The notes under the pieces: generated by a model
Seen by the model: the letters and a program-made list of their open reading frames with translations, nothing else
Told to the model about the DNA's origin: nothing
Database searches by the model: none
Part shown: one piece after another, positions 24,191 through 35,679 of the stretch
Numbering within the stretch: position 1 is the stretch's first letter
Layout of the letters: every line of letters begins with the position of its first letter
Assembly (NCBI GenBank): GCA_023653785.1
Contig: JAMKCH010011823.1
Coordinates: forward strand, 1-64,000
From: Ophioderma brevispina
Lineage: Eukaryota; Echinodermata; Ophiuroidea; Amphilepidida; Ophiodermatidae
DNA: 64,000 nt
Direction of reading: 5' to 3'
Program-made: the position numbers and the translations under genes

Positions 24191-24355
24191 GTAAACTTGT
24201 TGACAGCATATTTAAGACATTGAGCCATGTAAACAAATGGTATGTGGTGACGCATGCAACTATTGGGAGATGTGTGTTTGTGGTTTTCAATACAATGTCT
24301 AACCGTGGTTGACTTGGGGAAACCATGGGGAATTCGATCTATCTTCTCCCGCGAG
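24191..24355 (+). pseudogene. Candidate exon d of the duplicated gene (copy A), frameshifted
   Basis: Matches exon d of copy B (28550-28722), which is open. Here ACATTGAG replaces ACAATTGAG near 24213, shifting the frame, and further indels follow (for example GGGGAATTCG versus GGATTCG). The acceptor region is a T run followed by AAACAAAAAAAG, poorer than in copy B. Confidence 0.35.
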
Positions 24356-24875
24356 ATTCCCTGAGCACTTAGCAAAACTGGAAGCCTTTAATGCCAGTGT
24401 CAATTTGTTGTTTTTGTTTACTTTTTAAAGCGGCTGCTTTTGTTGTTCTTTTTAAAACTTGTACGGTTTATATTTTCCCTAAAAAGTTGAAAGCTTACAT
24501 TCTGCCAAATTTTTTGTACAAAATATTTAAAAAAAATACACAAAAATCTGATAAATCATATGAATGAAGTAACTTAAAGAAAATTGATTCAATAGACTCC
24601 TGTTGACATTTCCAAACGCAGTTTTCACACTGCTCTTCACTCCATACCTGATAAATTTCAACATTAAATCATCAATTTGAAACCTGAGCCATATTAGTGA
24701 TTTTCTGCAAAATGTCAGTAAACTAACGATGCCCCATTTTTGGTTGTGTTGTTGGGTTTTTTTGGGGGAGGGGGGGGGTTATTTTTGCATTAATAATATG
24801 CTTATTATTAGTTTTATTTCTGTTTCAACATTTTAGTCATGCCCAGTGCCCTAATATAAGTTATATGCCAGGGAC

Positions 24876-25118
24876 ATTGTAATGGCCGCCACAGAACATC
24901 CGAGTAGCCTATTGAACGTCTAAGCGAATACGCCGCCACAATCTAAATTCCAAGGTTGAAAATCATGCTGCCTTGTTCATTAGAAAGAACTTTCACGATT
25001 CGTTAGTGAAATAAGGTAAATATTAGGTAGATACTTATATTGTTTTTAATAAATTAATTATGATTTTTTCACTATTTCAATAATTCATCATGTTTTTTTC
25101 TTTTACTTCGCCTATTTA
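24876..25118 (+). mobile_element. Inverted-repeat element fragment at the duplication junction
   Basis: Lies exactly between the two 4.2-kb copies. It begins ATTGTAATGGCCGCCACA directly after the last base of copy A homology. Bases 24877-24965 are the reverse complement of 18128-18242, and 24962-25110 match 17964-18115 directly. The expected right arm is missing and copy B begins instead at 25119. The left-arm position suggests the element marks or caused the rearrangement. Confidence 0.6.
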
Positions 25119-26244
25119 CCTTTTCATTTAAAAAATGCCACACCTTCACACCTCCCAACTCAAAACACAAGGCCACTGACCGTTGGCAATACGTACAATA
25201 CTTTTTACTTTAGTAAAATTATACCAGTGGCATGGCATGGACTGTGGTCATGGTGGTTGTGTTGGTGCATTCAAAATGTCATGTCATGCCTGCACCACTT
25301 CAACTCGCCGGCTTCATCAGAATTTGCACTCAAAGTTTTCTTTCCGCACACAGTAAAGAAAAATGTAAAGTAAAGCGCAAATGATCTAAAACTATGGCCA
25401 AACTGACTTACAGAACGTTTGCGTGTTTCGACAGGGTTCTTCAATGTAGCTCCGCGAGCAGCAAATGGTGTAGGCCTACATACAGGGGTAAAATCCCTCT
25501 TCTGTCAAGGTTTCCGCCGAAAACAACGTGAAAACACAGCAGCCGGCCTTAATGACCATCATCGAGTGTCTTTACTACGCCGCCTGTGATTGGTGCGTAT
25601 ACCCACAGGAACATGTTTTGGCACCATACGGGTACCGAATCAACGAGTTCACCCAATGCAGTTAATCCTCTCAATAAGTAAAATTATTGTATTACAGAAC
25701 AGCTTTCCTTTAAAATCTGGTGAAATGTTGTGTTTCTTTATATTCGCTTTTATACTTTTATGTCATCCCCCTTTAAATTGGCCTTGACCATCACAGAAAC
25801 TTAATGGACAAACACACTTGCTTAACGTATGAGGTCCTCCTGTATACTGAATCTTTTCTTTGTTAACCTAAATATTCGTTAAAATATAACCGACAATTTG
25901 TCATTTTATATATCATTTTGTCAAAAAGAAAAGAATTTATGATCAAAAATCATACAAAACCTTATAATGTTTTGTTTGCTGAGCTTATGAGTGTCTTTAA
26001 TAAAAAATTCACACATCTATTTTTTAAAAGTTTCTGAATTCATACCAAGAGAATCGAATCATTTTGATGAGATCATCGCCCACCCACGTTTTCTCGCACG
26101 GGGGCTGATTCCCCGTACGAGCGCTGGTGTGGAAATTCCTGCCTCTGTTTGCGTGAAACATTCCCACAGCGGTCCTTCAGAAACCATTCGTCTGGTCAAA
26201 TTAAAGAAAACATCTGACGATAAAAACGCTGATATAGCAGAGCT

Positions 26245-26393
26245 TGCTAACTCTTGAAGACACAGATTTAGGACCGCTTTCAGGAGATTTCCCGAAAGAA
26301 CTGAGTCCACTACCTTTTGGTTGCAGTAGCGAAACCTTTGTCAGAGGATTTTATCGAACCAGCGCTTGCAGAGATTGAAAAAGGTGAGTCAAA
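26245..26393 (+). pseudogene. Exon a of the duplicated gene (copy B), frame disrupted
   Basis: Same block as 21803-21953, with an identical 3' end and GTGAGT donor at 26394. Upstream of 26341 several single-base indels relative to copy A break the reading frame. In this copy a different frame is open from 25991 to 26257 and contains RLVKLKKTSDDKNADIAEL, whose relation to the exon is unclear. Confidence 0.35.
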
Positions 26394-26983
26394 AAATCCT
26401 GCGGAGACTGCCGAGATGCAGACAGACGTCTGGTAGTACTGCATACTGGATTTTATCACTTTGTGAGATGAGAACTGTGTGTGTGCTTTCTCTGTTCTTT
26501 GGTTCCCGAGGCACGCCGATGGCCACAATGCAGATTTTAAAATTAATTATTTTAAGAATTTTTGATTATAAAAAATGTCGAGTTAAAATTATTTTTCTGT
26601 GATTATACTTAAATAAACTCAACACTTTTTTTTTGTTTATTATTTTAAATTGATATAAAAAAAATAAACAGATTCATGACATTTGCCAGATATTCTGGAC
26701 TATAGAATTAGTATTGTAATGATCAACAAAATTTTTTTAGAATAGTTTTTATCATCGCTAAAAGAGGAGGGATGGAACAGGAACAAGAACTACCTGTAAA
26801 ATTTTAATATTTAAAAGAAGACAGGTCCTCGACTATATATCTGCAAGTCCTTCGCCAACTGCGGGGCCAACTGTTGATACAACCACCCAGCGGCAGTGGA
26901 ACATTTTTTTTTTTTTAAATGGAGAGGGGGAAGCCCACTTTTTGGCAATTGTATCTGAGAATTTCAATACTATTTGTGTGCAG

Positions 26984-27134
26984 TGATGCTAATCGCTCTA
27001 TGGTTTCTCTTCATTTTTTGAATATGAGGGCCTCCACTTGTGGAGGAACTGTGGCCTTCTGCCCCCTTCCCCCATTCTTCCTGCTGATGAGCTGTGTATC
27101 TGCCGCATGCAGCAGCTCTACCTCTGAAAATAAG
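26984..27134 (+). pseudogene. Exon b of the duplicated gene (copy B), frame disrupted
   Basis: Follows a TTTGTGTGCAG acceptor. Contains a perfect CCTCCAC-TT-GTGGAGG hairpin (near 27031). The C-terminal phrase of copy A is only partly preserved because bases are missing around 27080-27110. Confidence 0.3.
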
Positions 27135-28179
27135 GTGTCCAAAGGGTTGAAAAATCTCTTAAGATTGATATCATCATGAATTGTCCCACAGATGCTTCAA
27201 ACGTCAAGGGCTTATCCAAAATTGTATCTTTGAAGTTACCTGTTCTATTTTAGAATTCTTCATAAATGAACACCCCAACCGTATTTAATATTTGTTATGT
27301 GTACAAGTTTTGTTTGTGATACGGCCCCATCTAGCTGGAAATGAGTGAAAGCATTATATTTAAATATTTACATTTCTGTACTGTAGGAAATCATGCTTCT
27401 AGTTCTAAGGTTAAAGTTCTTGCCTATTTAAATATACACATAGTACGGTATTCAGTTTATCCCATATGCCTATCCTAGATTTAAATCATCAATGCAAAAT
27501 TGTAATGGCTTGAATAAGCTACATACATGTGCTGTTAGGGTTGGGCATGCAATATTGTGTATATGTAGGTGATAAATTTCACGAGGGTTTTATTTTCACA
27601 AATTTGTGAGTGGAGATTAAAAACATGGAAATAAAAATGTGCAAACATGTCCTTTGCATAGAGTTGCATTAGTATGTACCATACTTGATGTAGGTAAATA
27701 CTGCAAAATTCTTGTACATTTTCCATAAACTGTAGAATTGTGAAAATATTCTGTACACAAAAATATATTTTTATACATTACTTTTAGTGGGTGTCAAGTC
27801 TGAAAAGGTTATTTTGCTGTATTTTCGAATTTTCATATTCAGTCTACCAGTCACTTTTTTCCATCATTTTTTGATGTTATTTAAAATTTATAATAAAACA
27901 AGTTACGGAGAGTAGCCAATTTTTTTTCATATTTTTTACATAATATCTTGCCCATATATCCCCTGCCTGTGAATTCTGCAACCTTATGCTGTGGTTTATT
28001 CTGTCAGGCTGCAGAATTGCATAGGGGAGGGGCCATATGGAACTCTATCCCAATTTCTTATCACGTCCACTCTTGTCTGTGCCTTCTTTGGTTCTTTTCC
28101 CTAAAAACTGCCCAGGGAACTTGGTATCAATCTTCTCCCTACTCCCATCAAACATGAGTCTGTCCATACCACAGAATCA

Positions 28180-28345
28180 CAAGGACACTTAGGACAGTTA
28201 CTGGAAACTGCTTCAACCAACTTTTCACTGTTTACAACACAACTTTGACATCCCTTATCCAACATATCCAATTGTAGGTGCAATGAGGCATGCCAGACCT
28301 TTATATTCTGCAGGTGATGTAATCAGAGGGATGAGGATTGACTTA
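28180..28345 (+). pseudogene. Exon c of the duplicated gene (copy B), frame disrupted
   Basis: Counterpart of 23800-23965. The end reads AGDVIRGMRIDLIPTF and stays open past 28345. Indels near 28195-28210 shift the frame upstream. Confidence 0.3.
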
Positions 28346-28549
28346 ATACCTACCTTTATTCATTCTATTATCCTAGTATTGATTAGGTTAAGAGCCTGCT
28401 TGCTTTGTTCTGTATGGCAACAATAACATTGGCTAGCAGCTAAATATTGTTCAAGTTCCAATTTCTATTGTATTTTTTCTAATTTTGAGCATTCAGAAAA
28501 TTGCTATAGTCATGCATTTGGACATTAATTTAATGTTTGTCTGATTTAG

Positions 28550-28722
28550 GTAAACTTGTTGACAGCATATTTAAGACAATTGAGCCATGTAAACAAATGG
28601 TATCTGGTGACAATGCAAGCTATTGGGAGATGTGTGTTGTGGTTTTCAATACAATGTCTACCTTGGTTGACTGTGGGGAAACCATGGATTCGATCTATCT
28701 TCTCCCAGCAGAGATTCCCTGA
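28550..28722 (+). CDS. Candidate terminal exon d of the duplicated gene (copy B)
   Basis: Preceded by the acceptor GTTTGTCTGATTTAG. Entered in phase 1, the frame reads KLVDSIFKTIEPCKQMVSG, then DNASYWEMCVVVFNTMSTLV, then DCGETMDSIYLLPAEIP and a TGA stop at 28720-28722. This looks like a natural protein C-terminus. A second frame over the same bases is also open, so the choice rests on composition and on the phase matching exon a. No family is recognised. Confidence 0.45.
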
Positions 28723-29231
28723 GAACTTAGCCAAAACTGGAAGCCTTTTTAATTGCCAGTGTCAATTTGTTGTTTTTGTTTACTTTTTAAAGCTGCTGCT
28801 TTTGTTTTCTTTTTAAAACTTGTACTGTTTATATTTTCCCTAAAAAGTTGAAAGCTTACATTATGCCAAATTTTGTACAAAATATTTAAAAAAATACACA
28901 AAAATCTGATAAATCATATGAATGAGTACTTAAGAAATTGATTCAATAGACTTCCGTTTGACATTTCCAAACCAGTTTTCAACACTGCTCTTCACTCCAT
29001 ACCTGATAAATTTCAACATTAAATTCATAAATTTGAAACCTGAGCCACAATTGTGATTTTCTGCAAAATGTAGTAAACTAACTATGCCCCATTTTGTTGT
29101 TGTTGTTGGGTTTTTTTGGGGGGAGGGGGGGGGTTATTTTGCAGTAATAATATGCTTATTATTAGTTATTATTTCTGTTTAACATTTTAGTCAATGCCCA
29201 AGTAGCCTAATATAAAGTTATATGCCAGGGA

Positions 29232-30405
29232 AATATGGTGGTGATAATTAATGATGACATCAAGCCTGCATTCTTGCCTTTATGAGCTGGAAAAGTACAC
29301 ACATACACCTTTACTGTTGAATAAATAATGACCCATGCTCAGCTGGCATGAGCACTGGACACACAAAGTGACCGTGAACTAGTCAATTATACTTGCAAAT
29401 GTTCCATTTACACTTAAAATGTCATCATGCCTGGCTGCCTTTTACCCTGAACTTGTTAGCCATAGTGTGTGATGATGTCATTCTGCATGGGGCCTTTACC
29501 CCTAGCTAAATAAACAGTCAGGGTACACCTCGACCTAAAATTTTAACTCATTTGTCAGTGAGGAAGTCGATTCTACACATGCCAATTTTTCTGTTCCTGT
29601 CTGGGCTGCATAGGCAACAAGATCAGTATTTCCTACTCTAATTATTGCTAGTCTTGGCCTTTTGCACTTAACACATTCACTACTTGGCATTGCGTGCAGT
29701 TTAACAAAATTCAACTATTCTGTTCATTCAGAAAATAAGGTTAAACCGCTGGACTGTGGTCTTGAATGTATCAACCTGCTAAGCAAGTCATGATAGGGGC
29801 CCAACTCAGTGGACCGTTTTGCTAAAATGTCTTTCAATACGCATTAAGTGTGTGTCCACACTATGCTTGAGATTTTAAGATAAAATGATGTACACTTGAG
29901 ACAAAACTTGCAAAGTTTAGAATAATGTGTTAGTGTGACAGGTTTTGTGTCCTTATTGCTGTAGCAATTAATCAATTTACAAATTTCCATAATTAAAAAA
30001 CATCAAAGAACACAAGAAGATAATACAATTCTGAAGATCACTATAGGAAGGTTGCCAAAGGGCCATAAACAAGATCTAAAGGCAAGTCATCCCCTTAATA
30101 GTAAAAAAATAATTCCCTCTTCTTTTTTCAATGGGAGGGGCAGCATTTCTTAGAGTGGTGATCCCCATACAGGTTAGGGGGTAACCACCAACATTTTGAA
30201 GGCCAGAATTTCCCCACTGCTGTTTGAGAGTTTTGACTAGAGTTTTAACTTTTCATCATAGGCAACCCCTAAAGGCTCATACGGTGGTTTTACTTCCCAG
30301 AATCCCAAATTTGCACAAATGCCTTCAAGTTCTACATAGAACCCTGCTATATTATAAGTGTATAGAAGTGGAGAGTTGTCAAGATAGCTCCAGGTAAAGT
30401 TGTCT
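29232..30405. other. No gene seen
   Basis: Unique-looking AT-rich DNA after the end of the duplication. No structure is supported. Confidence 0.4.
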
Positions 30406-30673
30406 TCAGTGGCAGTGCCAGAATAATTTTTTTTGGGGGGGGGGGGGGGCAAAGGGCAAAGTGAAATTTTGGGATACAAAAGTGAAATTTGGGAGCCAAA
30501 ACATCCAAAATTTGGATTTTCTTATCCAAATTTGCCACAAAATCTGATTTTGCCAGAATTTTGTGATTTTTGGCCCCAAATCACCGATTTTTTCCTAAAA
30601 TTTGTCATTTTTCTTCTGGCTGGGGGTAATAAAAAGTTACGGGGAAATTCCCCCCCACCCTGGTGCCACCAGT
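30406..30673 (+). mobile_element. Small terminal-inverted-repeat element (MITE-like)
   Basis: The left end CAGTGGCAGTGCCAG faces the right end CTGGTGCCACCAGTG. A T8-G15 tract follows the left end and a C7 tract precedes the right end, so these also pair. The interior is rich in AAATTTGG and CCAAA words. The length of ~268 bp and the lack of coding fit a non-autonomous DNA element. A target duplication was not identified. Confidence 0.65.
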
Positions 30674-31727
30674 GGTTGTCTTAGGGACCAATTAATATTT
30701 ATTTTGTGAGTGATGGGAGAATCTAGGGGTGAGAGCACCAAATTTTAAATGTAGATTTGAGTAAAAAGGTGGAACACATATATTGAGTGAATAATGTGAG
30801 GGGGGTGGGGAAACATGTTCTGAATTCTCCCAATTCCTCCATGTAAATATTGAATGGTCCCTTAATTACCCAAACTTCAAAGTGGTAAGAATTAGTAAGC
30901 AGATTTTACAGATTATAGTAATTGCAAATGGATTTCAAGATTTGAGTGTTTGTGTGTCTTGCCTGTGTTCGAAGCGCGTACAACACTAAATCACTCCACA
31001 TTTGGGGGAATGGTAAGTTTCTGGTAAAATAACAAAACGTGTGACATATTTTGCAGTCCTTTGGGGACCGGTTTCTAGTGAGGGTGATATAATAAAAGTG
31101 AAAGAGTATAGCTTTGGCCATCGCTGAGATTATCACAAAATTTGGAAATTTGATTCTGTGTAGAAACTAGGCCCTCGACTTCCGGCTCTGGTCGAAAGCG
31201 GCTATGAGGCATACACGTCTGCTCAAAATAGTGGTGGCGCTGTTCATATGCCATTTTCTTAAAATCTATACTAGAATTATATCAAAAATTGAAATTTAAA
31301 AAAGTTTTAGTTGTGATCTATAGGGAAATGAATTCAAAATATTGTAACGCGGGGTACAAATCAGCGGGCGCAATGTGGCATTTTTACATTTTCAATGGAG
31401 CGTTTATTTAGTGGTGTGCGCCCTGGTGTGTTTTGTCATTGGCACAATATCTGTGACCTCTTTAGATGTCCTCAAATGTTTTGACTCTGGGTAGTAGGCA
31501 GGAGCAGCAGCAGCAATTTTATGACTTTAACCACCCAATTGACACACATGTCATAGAACTACCAGGTTGATTTATGGGATAGGACTGAATGTTGTTATTC
31601 GACCCACTTCCAAAAATAGCCATGATCATGAAGGCATCTAGGTTCTGTGGTGATGGTGATGAAAGAACTAGCTATGAGCATACCTTGTAATGTTTGTTTC
31701 CATGTAGTTTTATTATGTCATCTGTAA
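30674..31727. other. No gene seen
   Basis: AT-rich with a mildly CpG-rich patch at 31160-31440 (GACTTCCGGCTCTGG, TAACGCGGGGTAC). No coding evidence. Confidence 0.4.
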
Positions 31728-31732
31728 CATAG

Positions 31733-32121
31733 ACCCCGTACACACTGCAAAATTGCTTATTTCAACGAAGATTAGTTAATCTTGATTAGTTAATCAATCG
31801 TGCGTACACACTAAGATACAAATGCGTCCACACTAGCAGAAAACTAACAAAGATTGAAACAAGTGTGCCTACTGGAAATATGGCCTTGTATGCGAACCAA
31901 CACACATCACCTCTTAATTCAATGAAGTGTGCGTACACACTAGTAAATCTCTTAATCGAAATAACTATTCCCTTAATTGAAAGAAGCTGATTTGCTTCGT
32001 TGAATTAACCAAATTTAATCTTCGTTGAAATAAGGGAAGAGCGTACACACTATACTTGTCAAATTTTTAATCTTCGTTAACGCTTAGTTGAATTAAGGGA
32101 TTTTGCTAGTGTGTACGGGGT
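31733..32121 (+). mobile_element. Non-autonomous TIR element with 5-bp target duplication
   Basis: Begins ACCCCGTACACACT and ends AGTGTGTACGGGGT. It is flanked by a perfect direct CATAG (31728-31732 and 32122-32126). Inverted similarity continues inward for about 50 bases (GCAAAAT, CTTA(T/A)TTCAAC, AACGAAGATTA). The word GCGTACACACTA or close variants recurs internally at least three times, so subterminal repeats are present. At 389 bp with no ORF it is a MITE. The 5-bp duplication does not settle the superfamily. Confidence 0.88.
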
Positions 32122-32174
32122 CATAGAGTTGGAGCACTTTTAAGCCAAGTTGTTTGTGGGCTTACTTTACCCTG

Positions 32175-32213
32175 AAAAAAAAAAAAAAAAAAAAACCCCC
32201 CCCCCCCCCCCCC
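32175..32213 (+). repeat. A21-C18 homopolymer pair
   Basis: Twenty-one A followed directly by eighteen C. The flank ACTCCTCCCAGCACTGCCAC resembles the right end of the element at 30406-30673, so this may be an end fragment of that family. Confidence 0.9.
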
Positions 32214-32897
32214 ACTCCTCCCAGCACTGCCACTTCCATTTGGGACAGAAAATACAAAGTGATAAAATGCTTCCCGATAGAACATATTGATTTGCATGTA
32301 AAATAAGGCACACATACTGAACTCAGGGCAACTATACAGATGATATAAACATCTCAACTCTAAGTAAGTCAGGGGGTGAGGCTGGTGGATCACAAAATGC
32401 CCCTAAATGTGCAAACATTCGTATTTTGAAGTAGCATTATCATGTTGAAATAATTATAATGACAGAATAGTGTGAATTTGTTAATATGACCTAGCTGGGT
32501 CTATCACACCCTATGTGTTTATTTCAACATCCTTAGGTTTGTCATGCTTGAAACTCAGTCATACTATTTCCAGGGTTCACACATGGGTTCACAGTAAGGT
32601 CACACTAATCCAGGGACTTGTTTTTGTTGTCTTATATAGTATGACGATATTTTTTTGCAGTTCATGCCCATATTTAAACTTAAAGCCATTAGAAGTGATT
32701 TTTAACCAGCTAACAATTTTGAAATTACAAATCGAGGCTTTTAGCATTTGTGGAATAAGCAGCAATAATAAACTATGTAAATAGTAGTTTAAGTAAATAT
32801 TATCTGCCCAAATCTGCCAATTATGTTGAAGGTCACTTGTTAGGGTGCAAATTCCCATTTTGAGGCAGATTTTCCTGGTTGGAGGAATTTGTCCCCT
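32214..32897. other. No gene seen
   Basis: AT-rich; open frames of about 90 codons on both strands overlap and carry no motifs. Confidence 0.4.
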
Positions 32898-32922
32898 CCC
32901 CCCCCCCCCCCCCCCCCCCATT
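32898..32922 (+). repeat. C25 homopolymer
   Basis: Uninterrupted C run with the interrupted run CCCCT just before it. It creates a poly-Gly open frame on the minus strand that is not a gene. Confidence 0.95.
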
Positions 32923-33920
32923 ATCTACTGGATCTATGAAAGACGTGGCCTACTTTGAATGAAATTACTTCATTTTGATGTGATTTCTCAATTGGTACAG
33001 CAAGAAATGAGCAGAAAATCGCTAACTAATGGCTTTAAATTGATTTGTGTAGGATATAGCCACCATGTACCCTATCCCTTACTATTGCAATTTTTGTTCA
33101 ATTTTACCAATATTAATCGGATAGGTAAAAATATTTGTCTTCAGTAGATAGCCAAAGAATGGGAAAATGCAGGGTTTATCTTATTTTTTTAGAAGGATTT
33201 TCACCTCAAAATGCCCAATTGAAGTCAAAACAGTAATACTTTGAGGGCATATATTTAAAAATTAAAATTTTGTGAGGCATTTTGGTCTAAAATTAACCAT
33301 AATTTTACTAAATTCATTATATTAAAAAATGTGATGGCTAAAATTCAAATGATCATGTGGCCTTGAAACAAACTTGCCCTTTTTATAGTCATTTTCAGTG
33401 GCTTGATTTCCCAATATTTCAAATTCGCATTGGTCCCAAGAATTTTTTTTCACAAATTCCAAAATTTCCTGCAAAAGTCTTGAAAGTGTAACTTGATTTT
33501 TAAATTATGAAAGTAAATAAAAAATATGCTTCTACATGGTTATCTTCACAATCTGTTACAGATCATTATTTCCATTATCGATACGTAATTTGTTCGGCTA
33601 TAAATTAAATGACACGTCTACTGTTATAATACTAGAGGTAATATTTACCCACTGCATAAAACAGGTAGAATGATGAGGGAACACTGTGAATAATTTAGTG
33701 TGATATTTGCTATATCACATCAGAAATAATTAATATCCTTGTCATTTGACATATCAAGGAAGATCCTGTATTACGGACCAAAAGGCTATTATCAGCAGTT
33801 GATAGCATGTGCGAGTTGGTGACAACAGCAGTAGGGTCATCGGGATCAATATCTGTGTTTATTATCATTGATCTGTTTGGAAATCATATCTCAGCACAGA
33901 ATCATGGTGCAAAATAAGAT
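32923..33920. other. No gene seen
   Basis: AT-rich, featureless. Confidence 0.4.
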
Positions 33921-33924
33921 TTTA

Positions 33925-34075
33925 AAGGGCACCCAGTTTCAAGGCAATTTTCAATTGTGTAAATGGGCATCAAGGCAATTACATGTTAATAAATAAGGCC
34001 AAGAATGGCAAAAATTTAGGGCATCAAGGCAACTGGTAGGGGCACTGAAGGCAATTGCCTTCGGTTATTTTGCGC
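33925..34075 (+). repeat. Short decayed tandem repeat (GGGCATCAAGGCAA units)
   Basis: Four copies of GGGCA(T/C)C(A)AAGGCAA(T/C)T are spaced 25-80 bases apart. The last copy contains the perfect 14-bp palindrome AAGGCAATTGCCTT (34048-34061). Confidence 0.6.
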
Positions 34076-35640
34076 CCTGCACAGAATAATCCTTTTGACA
34101 GCAGCACACAATACCAAGTTGACAGACCTCTTGCAGATGAGTACACCAATTGGCCTTGCTATTGTGCTTATTATTTTGTCTGACTGCTTCTGGGCCATCT
34201 AAGGACAAATTAGCTTGTTGAGAAAAGTGGCTTTCACTTAAGAATGGCTGTATTGAACTCACTGCAGTGCCTCGTTTGACCTTTTTTCTGAAATATGGAT
34301 ATAGCTAATTGTCTGGAAGAGCGAGGGAAGGAAATGGTAGAGATGGCATGAATCAGGAGCTTGCTCGGGTGGTTGTTTTGATTGTATTCTGTACTTTGTT
34401 GCTGGTGTAGTAACCTGGGAAGTGCAGTGATTCATTTGAGGGGCAATAAATTGCAGTGCTGATTTTGAAAACAGTGTTGTTTTGAGGCCTGAGGTATGAC
34501 ATTGTCCTGAAATTTTACAAATTCTTGTGTGAATTTTAAAAACTTGGTTAATCGCCATATAGGTAAACTATAGTTTAGGGTTCATTCTAGGTTTGGGGTC
34601 GGAAGGCTTGTTTCCCTGTGAGTGCTTAGACCGAGGGCATAAACAAACGTTCATACCCAAAAAATATGAATGAACCCCATTCATGTTTACCGTACTAGAC
34701 TGCTAACTATAACTCACAAAATTAATAATATAAGTTCAGCTGAAATTGTGTGATTTTTTATCACTTTTGGCGTTTGTCACAGTGCCATGCGTAAACGCTT
34801 GTTGTAAAGCGTCAAATGGATGGTATGACCAATCAACGTATGCCACTAATACGAGGTAACCTGATAGTATTTACGTTCAGTGTTTGACTGTTTGTTTATT
34901 ATTCTTGTGGTAACATGCATTCAAGTTTAATTTTAAAAATTTAAATTGGTAATCTTTTATATTAAATGTATTGATTGAAAAGGAACAGTGCAAATAAAAC
35001 GATTGAAAAACAAGTACAAATATAACAAGAGTCTATTTAAGATTGAAATTGATGTGTGATTAAAAATTTTTTGTTAGATTGAAATATTGCTTCAAAGTCA
35101 TCATTCTGAAGTTCACCTGGGAATTTGTTAGTAAATTGGCTGTAAGACACTATACAGGGTCTGGTTCGGTATTCCAAGTAAACTTTACTGAGAGTTTTCT
35201 CACCAAACAAATGAGCTTTCCTTTAACATAGGATTTTGTTCTGACAAAAAGTAGGGGGTGCTCTTTGAAATGTTTCTATTATGAAGGCAATGACTGTGTT
35301 TGCAGTAATGCAACAGTACACCAAAATTAGGATTGGTATGGTGTTTGACGATCTAGGAGGACTAAAGAACTAGAACGACCGGGGCCACCCCCCATTTCTC
35401 TAATCCTTATTTGCCTTAATATCCGCTGCACCCCTCTCCTTTCCACTACTGAGTGGGTTAAAGGGGAAGGAGATGATAAAGTTTTAAAACAAGTTTGGAG
35501 ATGTTTTTTCGGGGATTCAAAAAGCACCTTAATTTGTGTGAATTAGGTGCATTTTGTCTCTTCAAATTTAGCGGTCAAAACTTGTAAGACCTTTATGTTT
35601 GGACAGCATACTATTTTCTTCCTTAACATGTGTTTCTTTA
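34076..35640. other. No gene seen
   Basis: AT-rich. Minus-strand frames of 60-99 codons at 34016-34558 overlap each other and have no motif. Confidence 0.4.
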
Positions 35641-35679
35641 CTCTTTTCAAATAAACAATTTAATTATTTTGCTTCAAGG

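Larger units (their letters stand above)
20628..24875 (+). repeat. 4.2-kb direct duplication, copy A
   Basis: Aligns end to end with 25119-29231 in the same orientation. Homology starts at CCTTTTCCATTT / CCTTTTCATTT and stops at ATATGCCAGGGA in both. Landmarks shared along the whole length include CACACCTCCCAACTCAAA, GTTTCGACAGGGTTCTTCAA, GAACCAGCGCTTGCAGAGAT, GGGATGGAACAGGAACAAGA, GCTACATACATGTGCTGTTA and ACAGCATATTTAAGACA. Many differences are one- to few-base insertions or deletions, often in homopolymers. This can be a tandem duplication or a duplicate-haplotype assembly artefact. Confidence 0.93.
25119..29231 (+). repeat. 4.2-kb direct duplication, copy B
   Basis: Second copy of the segment at 20628-24875. 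It is slightly shorter because of many small deletions. It ends at ATATGCCAGGGA, after which the flanking DNA (AATATGGTGGTGATAATT...) differs from copy A. An inverted CCAAT box (GATTGG at about 25588) and CpG-rich DNA occur near 25430-25620, as in copy A near 20990-21180, which suggests that the promoter of the gene is inside the duplicated unit. Confidence 0.93.

Noticed and set aside
32589..32921. Poly-glycine N-terminal open frame on the minus strand
   Set aside because: It is created by the C25 homopolymer.
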